Shown: positions 33,087 to 41,879, counted from the first letter of the stretch. The stretch is DNA of 59,431 bases from Acidobacteriota bacterium (GCA_039030395.1 JBCCEF010000027.1:1-59431); one strand, 5' to 3'. Notes: generated by a model from the letters alone, not told the origin. Translations and numbers: made by a program.

Positions 33087-35716
33087 GCATGAAGCGTTCG
33101 AGCACCCCAAAACGATCCGGCCTGAGAGAGGCCCGCCGTTCCCGGGCCGGAGTGTCCCTGGCGATCCTGCTGTTGCTGGTGTCGCTCGCCGGTTGCACCA
33201 GCTACCGCAGCTCCCGAGTGGCGGAGATCGCCGCCGATTCCGGCGACTGGGACGAGGCGGTGGTCCAGTACATGAACGCGATCGAAGCGGATCCCAGCAA
33301 CATCCGCCACCGCGCGGCGCTGCTGCGGGCCAAGATCCGCGCCTCTCAGATGCATTTCGAGCGCGGCAAAAAGTACATGAACGCCGAGGTCTGGGACCGC
33401 GCCATGGTGGAACTGCAGGAGGCCGTCGCCCTCGACCCCACCAACCAGTACGCCGAGGCGGAGCTGATGAACGTGCGCGAAATCCTGGCGGCCCGGGCCG
33501 CCGGCCGCGGCGCCACGACCCTGGCGGATTTGAAAGCGCAAAACAGCGGCAGCCGGCCCCAGCCACCGGTGCTCGATCCGCGCTCCGACGAGCCGATCTC
33601 CCTCAACTTCCCGGAGCCGAAGTCGATCTTCAAGATCTACCGCGCCCTGGGCAAGGCCTTCGGCATCAACGTGTTGTTCGATCCCAACTTGAAGGACACC
33701 GAGATTCCCATCGAGCTTGAGGATGTCACCGCCCAGAGCGCCCTCGAAACGTTGATGCGCGCCGCCGGCCACTTCTACAAGGTGCAGGACGAGCACACCA
33801 TCATCATCGCCGCCGACACGCCGCAAAACCGGCGCACCTACGAAGATCTGGTGATCCAGACTTTCTTCCTGTCGAACGCCGAGATCAAGGAGATGATGAC
33901 CATCCTGCGCAGCCTGGTGGACGCCAAGAAGATCGCCACCAACGAGCAACTGAACGCCATCATCCTGCGCGACACGGCGGACAAGGTGAAGGTGGCCGAA
34001 CGCATCATCGAGGCCAACGACAAGGCCAAGGCGGAAGTGGTGATCGACGTCGAACTGATGCAGCTCGACACCACCAGCTTGCGCGACCTCGGCGTGTCGC
34101 TCGATCCCTACTCGATCACCCAGAGCCTGGACACCGGGACCGAAGGCAACACGCTGCGCTTCTCGGACATCGAGTTCTTGAACCAGAACAACTGGACTCT
34201 CAACATCCCGAACATCATCTACCGCTTCATCAAACAGAGTTCGAGCGCGCAGCTGCTGGCGCGGCCGCAGCTCCGCATCACCGAAGGTGAGAAAGCACGG
34301 CTGGTGATCGGCGACCGGGTGCCGATTCCGGTGACCTCGTTCAATACCGCCAACACCGTCGGCGGCAACATTGTGCCGATCACCTCCTTCCAGTACCAGG
34401 AGGTGGGCATCACCATCGAAATCGAGCCGCGGGTGCACCACAACAAGGAAGTCACCTTGAAGGTGCGGGTCGAGGTGTCGAACATCAACGGCTTCATCGA
34501 AGGCTCCGGCGGTCAGCAACAGCCGCGCATCGGCACCCGCACCATCGACTCGGTGATTCGCCTGCAGGATGGCGAAACCAACTTCCTCGCCGGCCTGTTG
34601 CGGACCGACGAAAGCTCCAACGAGTCCGGCGTGCCGGGCCTCTCGGACATTCCGGTCCTCGGCCAGCTCTTCTCCAGTCGGCGGGCCGATCGCAATCGCA
34701 CCGACGTCATTCTGACCCTGACGCCGCACATCGTGCGCAATGCCGAGATCACCGAAGACGATCTGCTGCCGATCTGGGTCGGCACCGAAGCGAACATCAC
34801 CTTCCGGGGCGGCAGTCCACGGGTGGAATCCAACATCGACGGCCCCTTCGACGACGGCAGCACGCCGGAAGAACTGCAGGAGATGATGCGCCGCCGGATC
34901 CAGCGCCTGCCGCGCGGCCTGCGGGAAGGCCAGAACCAGCAGGAGCAGCAGAAAGAGCCGCTGCCCCAGGGCATCGACCTGGTGCCCAATCCCGGCGGCG
35001 CCTTCCGGCCGGACGAATCGAGCGACGACGATGAGGACGTGCCGGACGGCGTTCCGCTGCAACCGCAAATCGATCCCTTCCGCGGCCAAGCCTTCCTGGA
35101 AGCTCCGGCGCGGGACCTGGTCGCTTCCAGCGGCGCCGGCCTCGACCAGGTGGTCACCTCCTTCCTCGCCGTAGAGGACCAAGACGCCGTCGGCGAGGCC
35201 CAAGGCAGCGCCACCGAGGCTCCCTGGCCGGCGGTCTGGAATCCGACGCCCGTTCAGCTACGAGTGAGCCCACGGCTGATCGCCGTTTCCCCCGGCGACA
35301 CCTTCGAGATGGTGGTTCAGGCGAACGCCCTGATGGAGGTTTCCCACCTGCCGATGGCCCTCGCCTTCGACCCGCAGGTGCTGGAGGTCAAGCGGGTGGA
35401 AGCCGGTGATTTTCTCGGCCGGGAGAACGAGGCCGAGGTCCTCGCCGACACGTCCCAGCCGGGCCGCATCGTCATCGGCGCCAGCCGCCTGGGCGAGGTG
35501 CCAGGAGTGACCGGCGAAGGCGCCGTGCTGCGGGTCGTCTTCCGGGCCATTGCCGAAGGACCGACGCGCCTCGAACTGCTCGACGCCGAGGCGATGGACT
35601 CCGGTCTCCGGAAAATCCAAACCGGCATTTTCGAAGCGGCGCGGATCGAGGTCGACTCGGGCGCCGGACCGCTGCCGCGGCGCGACCCTGAAATCCGCGA
35701 GCGGCCGAGGCCATAG
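33083..35716 (+). CDS. Secretin lipoprotein with N-terminal TPR and C-terminal cohesin domain
   Basis: An 877-residue outer-membrane secretin, GspD/PilQ family. A lipobox (LLVSLAGCTSYRS) predicts lipidation at Cys. TPR-like helices (residues about 40-125) precede the STN/N-domains (INVLFDPNLKDTEIPIELED). The secretin core contains AQLLARPQLRITEGEKARLV, GITIEIEPRVHHNKEVTLKV and VPGLSDIPVLGQLFSSR. After a Gln/Glu/Asp-rich linker comes a C-terminal cohesin-like beta sandwich (about 710-855: LIAVSPGDTFEMVVQANALM, FDPQVLEVKRVEAGDFL). The TPR may let it act without a separate pilotin, and the cohesin domain could bind surface or substrate proteins; both are inference. Confidence 0.9.
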   Translation: MSMKRSSTPKRSGLREARRSRAGVSLAILLLLVSLAGCTSYRSSRVAEIAADSGDWDEAVVQYMNAIEADPSNIRHRAALLRAKIRASQMHFERGKKYMNAEVWDRAMVELQEAVALDPTNQYAEAELMNVREILAARAAGRGATTLADLKAQNSGSRPQPPVLDPRSDEPISLNFPEPKSIFKIYRALGKAFGINVLFDPNLKDTEIPIELEDVTAQSALETLMRAAGHFYKVQDEHTIIIAADTPQNRRTYEDLVIQTFFLSNAEIKEMMTILRSLVDAKKIATNEQLNAIILRDTADKVKVAERIIEANDKAKAEVVIDVELMQLDTTSLRDLGVSLDPYSITQSLDTGTEGNTLRFSDIEFLNQNNWTLNIPNIIYRFIKQSSSAQLLARPQLRITEGEKARLVIGDRVPIPVTSFNTANTVGGNIVPITSFQYQEVGITIEIEPRVHHNKEVTLKVRVEVSNINGFIEGSGGQQQPRIGTRTIDSVIRLQDGETNFLAGLLRTDESSNESGVPGLSDIPVLGQLFSSRRADRNRTDVILTLTPHIVRNAEITEDDLLPIWVGTEANITFRGGSPRVESNIDGPFDDGSTPEELQEMMRRRIQRLPRGLREGQNQQEQQKEPLPQGIDLVPNPGGAFRPDESSDDDEDVPDGVPLQPQIDPFRGQAFLEAPARDLVASSGAGLDQVVTSFLAVEDQDAVGEAQGSATEAPWPAVWNPTPVQLRVSPRLIAVSPGDTFEMVVQANALMEVSHLPMALAFDPQVLEVKRVEAGDFLGRENEAEVLADTSQPGRIVIGASRLGEVPGVTGEGAVLRVVFRAIAEGPTRLELLDAEAMDSGLRKIQTGIFEAARIEVDSGAGPLPRRDPEIRERPRP

Positions 35717-35893
35717 CCTGCCTTTCTCACCGGCAACCTACTACGAGGCCGTATGTCACAGAATCTGCTGCGTTATCCACGGAACCTGCTCATCGACGTA
35801 CTACAAGTACGCCTTCGTCGCAGAACCCGCGGATGCCTTGCATCTTCAGCCACCCACGGCCTCTCGCTGCGGTCGCCGATGAGAAAGGCAGGC
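35716..35893. repeat. 178-bp palindromic element (MITE/REPIN-like)
   Basis: The terminal arms GCCTGCCTTTCTCACCGGC (35716-35734) and its inverted copy (35875-35893) match at 18 of 19 positions. Inner arms GAGGCCGT (35745-35752) and ACGGCCTC (35856-35863) pair, and the centre is GTAC-TACAA-GTAC (35798-35810). All arms are symmetric about position 35804.5, so the whole element can fold into one long imperfect hairpin. It begins at the last base of the secretin stop codon and ends 3 bp before the first pseudopilin ATG. Confidence 0.8.
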
Positions 35894-35896
35894 CTG

Positions 35897-36376
35897 ATGC
35901 GCCTGTCCACCCGCCACCATCGCCGGGGCAACCGCGGCTACTCGCTCATCGAGCTGGTGATCGTGGCGACGCTGATGACGATTCTGGCGAGCGTCACCCT
36001 GCCGGTGGTCAAGTTCACCGAAAAACGTTTGAAGGAGATGGAGCTGCGCGGCCACCTGCGCAGCATGCGCGGCGCCATCGACGAGTACAAACGATACAGC
36101 GACAATGGCTTCATCCCGATCGACCTCGGCACCGATGGCTACCCCAAGGAACTCGAGACGATGATCGAAGGGATCGAGATCGTCGGCCAGATCGACACCC
36201 AGATCCGATTTCTGCGGCGTATCCCGCTCGACCCGATGACCGGCGAAGCGGAGTGGGGCCTGCGCAGCTACCAAGACGATCCGGACTCCTCCTCCTGGGG
36301 CGGCGAGAACGTCTACGACGTGTACTCGCTGTCCGAAGGGGTCGGCCTGAACGGCATCCCCTACAGCGAATGGTAA
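35897..36376 (+). CDS. Type II secretion pseudopilin (GspG-like)
   Basis: A 159-residue pseudopilin. The prepilin peptidase site is RGNRG|YSLIELVIVATLMTIL with Glu at +5 and a standard hydrophobic helix. The C-terminal part has the GspG-type Pro/Asp turn (RRIPLDPMTGEAEWGLRSYQ) and a loop resembling the Ca-binding loop (SWGGENVYDVYSLSEG). I chose ATG 35897 just after the palindromic element; upstream codons in the frame lie in the repeat. It is probably the major pseudopilin together with the next gene. Confidence 0.9.
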   Translation: MRLSTRHHRRGNRGYSLIELVIVATLMTILASVTLPVVKFTEKRLKEMELRGHLRSMRGAIDEYKRYSDNGFIPIDLGTDGYPKELETMIEGIEIVGQIDTQIRFLRRIPLDPMTGEAEWGLRSYQDDPDSSSWGGENVYDVYSLSEGVGLNGIPYSEW

Positions 36377-36393
36377 GTACGAGAGGAAACGAC

Positions 36394-36843
36394 ATGCGGT
36401 ACTCCAACCATCCAGGCCACGGCCGAAAGCGTTACGTCCAGCGGGGCTTTACCCTGCTGGAGCTGATCATCGTCATTGCGATCATCGGCATCCTGGCGAC
36501 CATCGCCCTGCCGAACCTGCGCGAAACGCCGATCAAAGCGAACGAGGCGGTGCTACGCACCAACCTTCACACCATCCGCGATGTGCTCGACCAGTACCGC
36601 GGCGACAAAGGCTTCTACCCCGCGACCCTCGAAGCGCTGGTGGAGGACGGCTACCTGCGGGAAGTGCCGGAAGACCCGATCACCGACAGCTCCGAAACCT
36701 GGGAACTACTGCGCGAAGAGGTCGATCCGGACTTCGAGCCAGCGGAGACGGAGGTGGGGGACGATGGCGAACCGGGGATCTACGACGTGCGCTCCGGCTC
36801 CGACCGGCTCGCTCTGGACGGTACTCCCTACAACGAGTGGTGA
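36394..36843 (+). CDS. Type II secretion pseudopilin (GspG-like), second copy
   Basis: A 149-residue pseudopilin with cleavage site VQRG|FTLLELIIVIAIIGIL (Glu +5), the chain NLHTIRDVLDQYRGDKGFYP typical of GspG, EVPEDPITDSSETWE and a C-terminal loop GIYDVRSGSDRLALDG. GAGAGG lies 7 bases before the ATG. Two tandem GspG-like genes may form a mixed pilus or differ in stability. Confidence 0.92.
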   Translation: MRYSNHPGHGRKRYVQRGFTLLELIIVIAIIGILATIALPNLRETPIKANEAVLRTNLHTIRDVLDQYRGDKGFYPATLEALVEDGYLREVPEDPITDSSETWELLREEVDPDFEPAETEVGDDGEPGIYDVRSGSDRLALDGTPYNEW

Positions 36844-36853
36844 CGGCAACCCG

Positions 36854-37915
36854 ATGATCCGCCCCACCCGCCTACGGCACCGCCGCGGAGAAGCGGGCTA
36901 CAACATGGCGCTCCTGGTGATCGCCATCACGGTGATCAACATCATGCTGGCGGCCGCCATGCCGATGTGGAGCTACCGCATCAAGAAGGACAAAGAAGAG
37001 GAACTCAGAAGCCGGGGTCTACAGTACGCCGAGGCCATCCGCATCTTCCGCGGCCGCTACGGCCGCCAGCCCACCACCCTCAAAGAGCTGATCGAGATCA
37101 AACCGCGCTCGATCCGGCAGCTATGGGACGACCCGATGACCGAGAACGGCGAGTGGGGGCTGATCTTCGCCCAGCGTGTGGGAGGCGGCGGCAACAGAAA
37201 TCCCCAGCAGCCGCCACAGCAGGGCACCGTGGCGGTCGATCCGACGACCTCGCCGGACGGTCGCAAACGCACCGTCACGGTAGGTCCGATCCTCGGGGTT
37301 TACAGCCTGAGCGACGAAGATGCCCTGTCGAGCTTTTTCGGCAAAGCCACCTACAAGGAATGGCAGTTCACGGCGGACTTGCTGCAGCGGAACACCATCG
37401 GCGGAGCGGGCGTAGGAGGTGGAGGCGACCCCGGCAAGATCCCCCGCCTGGAGGTCCGCACCCTCGGACGGCCCTTCATCCCCGAACTCCAGAACGAGCT
37501 ACTGCAGCCGCAGATGGGCGGCGGCACGCAGCTCGTGCCCAATCTCCCCGGCCAGCCGGGGCAGCCCGGGCAAGGGGGCGGCACCTTCGGCGGACAGCCG
37601 GGCAATCGACCGGGGTTCAATCCCGGAGTTCCGGGTGGCACGACCGGCGCACAGCCGGGATTCAACCCTGACGACCCTGGCACTTCGAGGCCGCAGAACC
37701 CGCGGGTCAACCCGCCGCGCAATCCGCGCCCGCGCAACCCGCGGCCGGGCTTCCCGGTGCTGCCCGGACAGCCGGGTGATCCCACCAGCGGACAGCCGGG
37801 CGACGACCGTCCCGGGACCAATCCGGGGGGCAACCCTGGAGGTGGCGGGATCGACCCCACGGTGCCGCAGAACCTCTCGCGCAGCGTCTTCCGCCCGACG
37901 CCCTCCAATCCGTGA
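36854..37915 (+). CDS. Minor pseudopilin-like protein with Gly/Pro/Asn-rich tail
   Basis: A 353-residue protein with a prepilin-type N-terminus (EAG|YNMALLVIAITVINIMLAAA) in which position +5 is Leu instead of Glu. The minor pseudopilin GspK is known to lack Glu+5, so a tip role is possible. A pseudopilin-like helical part (YAEAIRIFRGRYGRQPTTLK) is followed from about residue 220 by a low-complexity tail with repeated PGQPGQPG, NRPGFNPGVPGG and RNPRPRNPRPG units, collagen-like in composition. The tail may extend out of the secretin channel or bind substrate; inference only. Confidence 0.8.
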   Translation: MIRPTRLRHRRGEAGYNMALLVIAITVINIMLAAAMPMWSYRIKKDKEEELRSRGLQYAEAIRIFRGRYGRQPTTLKELIEIKPRSIRQLWDDPMTENGEWGLIFAQRVGGGGNRNPQQPPQQGTVAVDPTTSPDGRKRTVTVGPILGVYSLSDEDALSSFFGKATYKEWQFTADLLQRNTIGGAGVGGGGDPGKIPRLEVRTLGRPFIPELQNELLQPQMGGGTQLVPNLPGQPGQPGQGGGTFGGQPGNRPGFNPGVPGGTTGAQPGFNPDDPGTSRPQNPRVNPPRNPRPRNPRPGFPVLPGQPGDPTSGQPGDDRPGTNPGGNPGGGGIDPTVPQNLSRSVFRPTPSNP

Positions 37916-38346
37916 AGGTCCGCGTTCGCTCCCTGTCGGATCTGCCGTTGCCGGAGCGCGCTTCGGTCGGCGCCTCGGGCTTCGACCTACGCGCCGCGGT
38001 GGAAGAAACCGTCGTCCTTTCTCCCGGTGAACGGCTCCTCGTGCCGGCCGGCATCTCCCTGGAGATTCCCTCCGGCTGGGAGGCTCAAGTGCGCCCGCGC
38101 AGCGGCCTCGCCTACAAACACGGCGTCACCGTCGCCAACGCTCCGGGCACCATCGACAGCGACTACCGCGGCGAGATCAAGGTCATCCTCATCCACCTGG
38201 GGAACGAACCCTTCGCTATCGAACGCGGCGACCGCATCGCCCAGCTCGTCTTCGCTCGGGTCGAAGCGGTGGAATGGGATGCCGTAGACTCCCTCACGGA
38301 CTCAAGACGCCAAAGCGGCGGATTCGGATCCACCGGGCGCAAGTAG
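37912..38346 (+). CDS. dut: Deoxyuridine 5'-triphosphate nucleotidohydrolase
   Basis: A 144-residue trimeric dUTPase that hydrolyses dUTP to dUMP and PPi, keeping uracil out of DNA and feeding dTMP synthesis. All five motifs are present: GASGFDLRA, RPRSGLAYKHGV, GTIDSDYRGEIKV, RGDRIAQLVF and SGGFGSTGR. It starts with GTG overlapping the previous stop (GTGA), so it is cotranscribed with the secretion operon although functionally unrelated. Confidence 0.96.
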   Translation: MKVRVRSLSDLPLPERASVGASGFDLRAAVEETVVLSPGERLLVPAGISLEIPSGWEAQVRPRSGLAYKHGVTVANAPGTIDSDYRGEIKVILIHLGNEPFAIERGDRIAQLVFARVEAVEWDAVDSLTDSRRQSGGFGSTGRK

Positions 38347-38488
38347 AACTCGCGAACGTCTCGCGCACCTCCTTCTTGCCAACCCCAGGCAGTGGGAGAT
38401 TTTCTTTATTACAACCAACTTGACTCGGGCATTGGAGGGGACCCACTGTGAGACCAACCATTGCGCCTAGTAAGGCAAAGAAGTTCAA

Positions 38489-39334
38489 GTGAAACTTGAA
38501 CAACAGACCAAGGTCAAGTGGCTCATCATCGCTCTTGGAATCGCCTCTTTTGCGGGGCAGATCTCTGCGGATCATTCCAAAAGCCGCCATGGAGCGATTT
38601 GGTGGGAAACGTCCCAAGGTGAGGTATTGGAAAAGGGAGCCTTTGCTTTCACCGTCTCTCAGACCGAGCTGATCCGCCGTCTAGCGATCCGTCAGTCCGA
38701 TTCGGGGTGGAGAGCCGTCCTCACGGATGGGATCAACTCTGTGAATGGCATCGACTCTCTAGAATTGCGTGATGATCGCTCCGGCTGGTGGATTCGCAGC
38801 GAGATTCACTACCCTACTCGCGAAGACAGCCTTCATGAGTTATTCCAGGCTGCCTATCGAAACCAGGAAGAGTCGGCTACGGTCACCATGCGAATGGGCG
38901 TCATCACAAGTAGCGGATTCGAGCAACTAGTAGACCTTCCGGCGACGGCCGACGTCGATGCTTGGGCCCAATACGCCGAGCAGCTCTGGGACCAAGAGCT
39001 CGCCACCGACCTGGCAACCGACGTACCGGAGTCGTTCCGAGAAGTCGTCTGGTTCCTCGATGCGGAAATGAAGGACTGGCAGCTAGGCATTTCCTCGGAG
39101 GACCGTATCGCGGATCAGCCGCGCGGCATCACGGATCTGCTGAAGATTCTGAGCGCAATCCTCTCTGCCGTGTTTCTCGACGGTCGAGAGCCTGAGATGG
39201 CGAACGGACCGCGCACCCTCAAAACCGGCAAGGCCTTGAAAGGGAGAATCGTCACCGATGCCGATCTCCTGGTGGCACTCCACCCATTCAGGACTTTGGA
39301 TCCGAAGGAACCTCTCTCGGATTCAATGGACTAG
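38489..39334 (+). CDS. Hypothetical exported protein
   Basis: A 281-residue protein not recognised. The N-terminus (WLIIALGIASFAGQISADHS) is a signal peptide. The rest is mixed alpha/beta with many Trp and acidic residues and no repeats or known motifs. It starts with GTG at 38489. Its base composition is visibly less GC-rich, with more A/T-ending codons, than the flanking genes, which hints at later acquisition. It has no operon partners. Confidence 0.6.
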   Translation: MKLEQQTKVKWLIIALGIASFAGQISADHSKSRHGAIWWETSQGEVLEKGAFAFTVSQTELIRRLAIRQSDSGWRAVLTDGINSVNGIDSLELRDDRSGWWIRSEIHYPTREDSLHELFQAAYRNQEESATVTMRMGVITSSGFEQLVDLPATADVDAWAQYAEQLWDQELATDLATDVPESFREVVWFLDAEMKDWQLGISSEDRIADQPRGITDLLKILSAILSAVFLDGREPEMANGPRTLKTGKALKGRIVTDADLLVALHPFRTLDPKEPLSDSMD

Positions 39335-39427
39335 AGCTTCATAGATCGAAAGGGCAGGACAGCTAGGTGCCGTAGAATCCCTCGCGAGCGGTTGTCGTTC
39401 CGAAGCCTTCATACGAGGGATGTTTCC

Positions 39428-40246
39428 ATGCCCGAAATCCTTCCGCGCCAGCGGATCATCCAGATCGACGCCTTCACCAGCCGGCCTTTCCACGGAAATC
39501 CGGCGGCGGTGTGTCCGCTGGAAACGGAGCGCGACGACGCCTGGATGCAGCAGGTGGCGGCGGAGATGAACCTCGCCGAGACGGCCTTCCTGCGGCGGCT
39601 CGACGACGGCTCCTTCGACCTACGGTGGTTCACCCCCGCCGTCGAGGTGGACCTGTGCGGCCACGCCACCCTCGCCTCGGCCCACTGGCTGTTCGAGACC
39701 GGTCAACTCGCCGCATCGGACGGCGCCCGGTTCCACACCCGCAGCGGCCTGCTGACGGCGCGCCGAACGGCGGCGGGCGTTGAGCTGAACTTTCCCGCCA
39801 CGCCCTGCCGGCCGGCGCGAAACCCGAACGCCATCGCCGACACCCTGGGCATCCCCTTGGTGGAAGTCGCCGAGTATGGCGCAGACGCCCTGGCGGTAGC
39901 CGAGGACGCCGCAACGGTGAGCTCCTTTCAGCCGAATCTCGCCGCCATCGCCACGCTGCCGGTGCGTGGCCTCACCCTCACCGCGCCGGGAGACGAGACC
40001 GAAGACCCACCCTGGGACTGCGTGTCGCGCTTTTTCGGCCCCCGGGTGGGAGTGCCGGAGGATCCGGTGACCGGCTCGGCCCACTGTGGACTCGCTCCGT
40101 ACTGGAGCGAGCGCCTCGGGAAGAACCGCCTGCGCGCCTACCAGGCTTCGGAACGGGGCGGCGAGATCGCTCTGCGGGTGGAGGGCGAACGGGTGTTTCT
40201 CGAAGGGCAAGCGGTGACGGTGCTCGTCGGCGAGCTGTTGGCCTGA
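39428..40246 (+). CDS. PhzF-family isomerase/epimerase-like protein
   Basis: A 272-residue protein of the PhzF/DapF fold. Landmarks are IIQIDAFTSRPFHGNPAAVC, MNLAETAFL with the catalytic Glu, LRWFTPAVEVDLCGHATLAS, and EDPVTGSAHCGLAPYW. PhzF in phenazine makers isomerises DHHA, but most homologues have unknown substrates, and no phenazine genes are nearby. I chose ATG 39428, preceded by GAGGGA. The next small gene begins 6 bp after the stop. Confidence 0.92.
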   Translation: MPEILPRQRIIQIDAFTSRPFHGNPAAVCPLETERDDAWMQQVAAEMNLAETAFLRRLDDGSFDLRWFTPAVEVDLCGHATLASAHWLFETGQLAASDGARFHTRSGLLTARRTAAGVELNFPATPCRPARNPNAIADTLGIPLVEVAEYGADALAVAEDAATVSSFQPNLAAIATLPVRGLTLTAPGDETEDPPWDCVSRFFGPRVGVPEDPVTGSAHCGLAPYWSERLGKNRLRAYQASERGGEIALRVEGERVFLEGQAVTVLVGELLA

Positions 40247-40252
40247 TTGCCC

Positions 40253-40447
40253 ATGGAGCAGGTGATCGTCGGCTTCCACCAAGACGAAGAGGATCACTGG
40301 GTGGCGGACCTCGCCTGCGGCCACGGCCAGCATGTACGCCACGATCCGCCCTGGATGCATCGCCCCTGGGTGATCACCGCCGAAGGCCGACGAAGATTCC
40401 TCGGCACCGTTCTCGACTGCAAGAAGTGTGATCGGGGCGAGCCCTGA
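40253..40447 (+). CDS. DUF3565 family protein
   Basis: A 64-residue protein with EQVIVGFHQDEEDHWVADLA, CGHGQHVRHDPPW and a C-terminal CKKC. The conserved His and Cys residues suggest metal binding. It matches the small DUF3565 family as I remember it; function unknown. The ATG at 40253 follows the PhzF stop closely, so the two are probably cotranscribed. Confidence 0.8.
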   Translation: MEQVIVGFHQDEEDHWVADLACGHGQHVRHDPPWMHRPWVITAEGRRRFLGTVLDCKKCDRGEP

Positions 40448-40484
40448 CCCACCCCTCATCACCTACCCGCATACACTGGCCCGC

Positions 40485-41879
40485 GTGAATTTTCACCGAC
40501 TCCGCTGGGCGGCGATCCTCGCGCCCCTCGCCTTCCTCGCGCTTTTGGAGACCGCGCGCGCCTTGCTGGGCGCCTCCTTCGCCACCGTCGAAGGCCGCTG
40601 GCTGATGCGCGGCGCCGTCGGGGTGGGAGCGGTCATCTTCTACGGCGTGGTCTTCACCGTTCTCGGACGCCTCCAGGACCGCCTAACGCGTCAAAATCAG
40701 GAGCTGGAAGCACTCCGCCGCGCCGGCCTGGAAGTGACCTCCGAAATCTCCCTCGACAGCCTTCTGGAACGCATTGTCGAACAGGCGGCACAGTTGATCG
40801 GAACGCACTACGGAGCGCTCTCGGTGCTCGAGACGGACGGCTCCATCCGCTCCTTCGTCACCTTCGGGATCAGCCCCGAAGAAGCAAGGCAGATCGAACA
40901 TCCGCCGCAGGGCAAGGGACTCCTCGGCATCGTCCTGCGGGGAGGCCAACGGCTGCGCATCAACAACCTGCGCGCCGACGACCGCTCCTTCGGTTTTCCG
41001 GCATATCACCCGCGAATGCACTCGCTTCTCGCCGTGCCGGTGGTCTGTCGCGGGCCGTACCGAGGAAACCTCTACCTATGCGACAAACTGGATGACAGCT
41101 TCTTCGACGAAGACGACGAGGAAACCCTCGACCGCTTTGCCATTCAGGCGGCGATTGCCGTGGACAACGCCTACTTCCACTCCCTCGCCGCCGCTTCGGC
41201 CATTTCCGAAGAGCGCCAACGCCTCGCCCGGGAGCTGCACGACGGCCAGGCTCAGGTTCTGGCCTTCGTCAACACCAAGGCCCAGGCGGTGAGCACGTTT
41301 CTTGCCGTCGGCAAGACGGACGACGCCCGGCGCCACCTCGATCAGCTCGCCGCCGCCGCGCGGGAGGTCCTGGCCGACGTCAGGGAAGGCATTCTGGGAC
41401 TCCGCCACGGCGAGACCGGGCGCAGCTTTCACCACGCCCTCACCGACTTCGTGGATGCCTGGATGAGCACCACTTCCCTGGTCGTCGAAGCTCACATCGA
41501 GGAGATCCCGGAGTATTCGCCGAACGTCGAGCTCCAGGTGCTCCGCATCCTGCAAGAGGCCCTGGCCAACGTGCGCAAGCACGCCCACGCCGAGCGGGTC
41601 ACCCTGCACCTCGAAAAGCACGGCTCCGGATTTCGATGCCGGGTGAACGACGACGGCCGGGGGTTCGATCCGGCGGCGGCATCACCGCCGCATCGCCGGC
41701 CACGTTTCGGCCTCGCCACGATGCGCGAACGGGCCCAGGCGATCGGCGCCGACCTGACCATCGACAGCCGCCCCGGTGAGGGTACCCGCGTCACCCTGGT
41801 CTATCATGAGGAACCGACGAACCCCGAGATGGATCCGCGCCTCCGCATCGCCGGTTCACCACGAGGAGAGACGCCGTGA
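40485..41879 (+). CDS. Sensor histidine kinase (NarL-system type) with GAF domain
   Basis: About 464 residues: two N-terminal membrane helices (AILAPLAFLALLETARALLG, GAVGVGAVIFYGVVFTVL), a coiled coil, a GAF domain (SLLERIVEQAAQLIGTHYGA to YLCDKLDDSFFDEDDEE), then a HisKA_3 dimerisation domain with the phospho-accepting His in ERQRLARELHDGQAQVL and an HATPase domain (N box NVRKHAHAERV, G box DDGRGFDP). I chose GTG 40485; a GTG-free longer frame from 40428 also exists. The response regulator overlaps the stop by 4 bp. The stimulus is not evident. Confidence 0.92.
   Translation: MNFHRLRWAAILAPLAFLALLETARALLGASFATVEGRWLMRGAVGVGAVIFYGVVFTVLGRLQDRLTRQNQELEALRRAGLEVTSEISLDSLLERIVEQAAQLIGTHYGALSVLETDGSIRSFVTFGISPEEARQIEHPPQGKGLLGIVLRGGQRLRINNLRADDRSFGFPAYHPRMHSLLAVPVVCRGPYRGNLYLCDKLDDSFFDEDDEETLDRFAIQAAIAVDNAYFHSLAAASAISEERQRLARELHDGQAQVLAFVNTKAQAVSTFLAVGKTDDARRHLDQLAAAAREVLADVREGILGLRHGETGRSFHHALTDFVDAWMSTTSLVVEAHIEEIPEYSPNVELQVLRILQEALANVRKHAHAERVTLHLEKHGSGFRCRVNDDGRGFDPAAASPPHRRPRFGLATMRERAQAIGADLTIDSRPGEGTRVTLVYHEEPTNPEMDPRLRIAGSPRGETP

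Noticed and set aside
32972-35203. 743-codon minus-strand frame opposite the secretin gene
   Set aside because: It is an antisense artefact of codon bias. The plus strand encodes an unmistakable secretin.
39428-40246. PhzF protein as a sign of phenazine synthesis
   Set aside because: None of phzA-E or phzG is present, and PhzF-like proteins are widespread with other or unknown roles.
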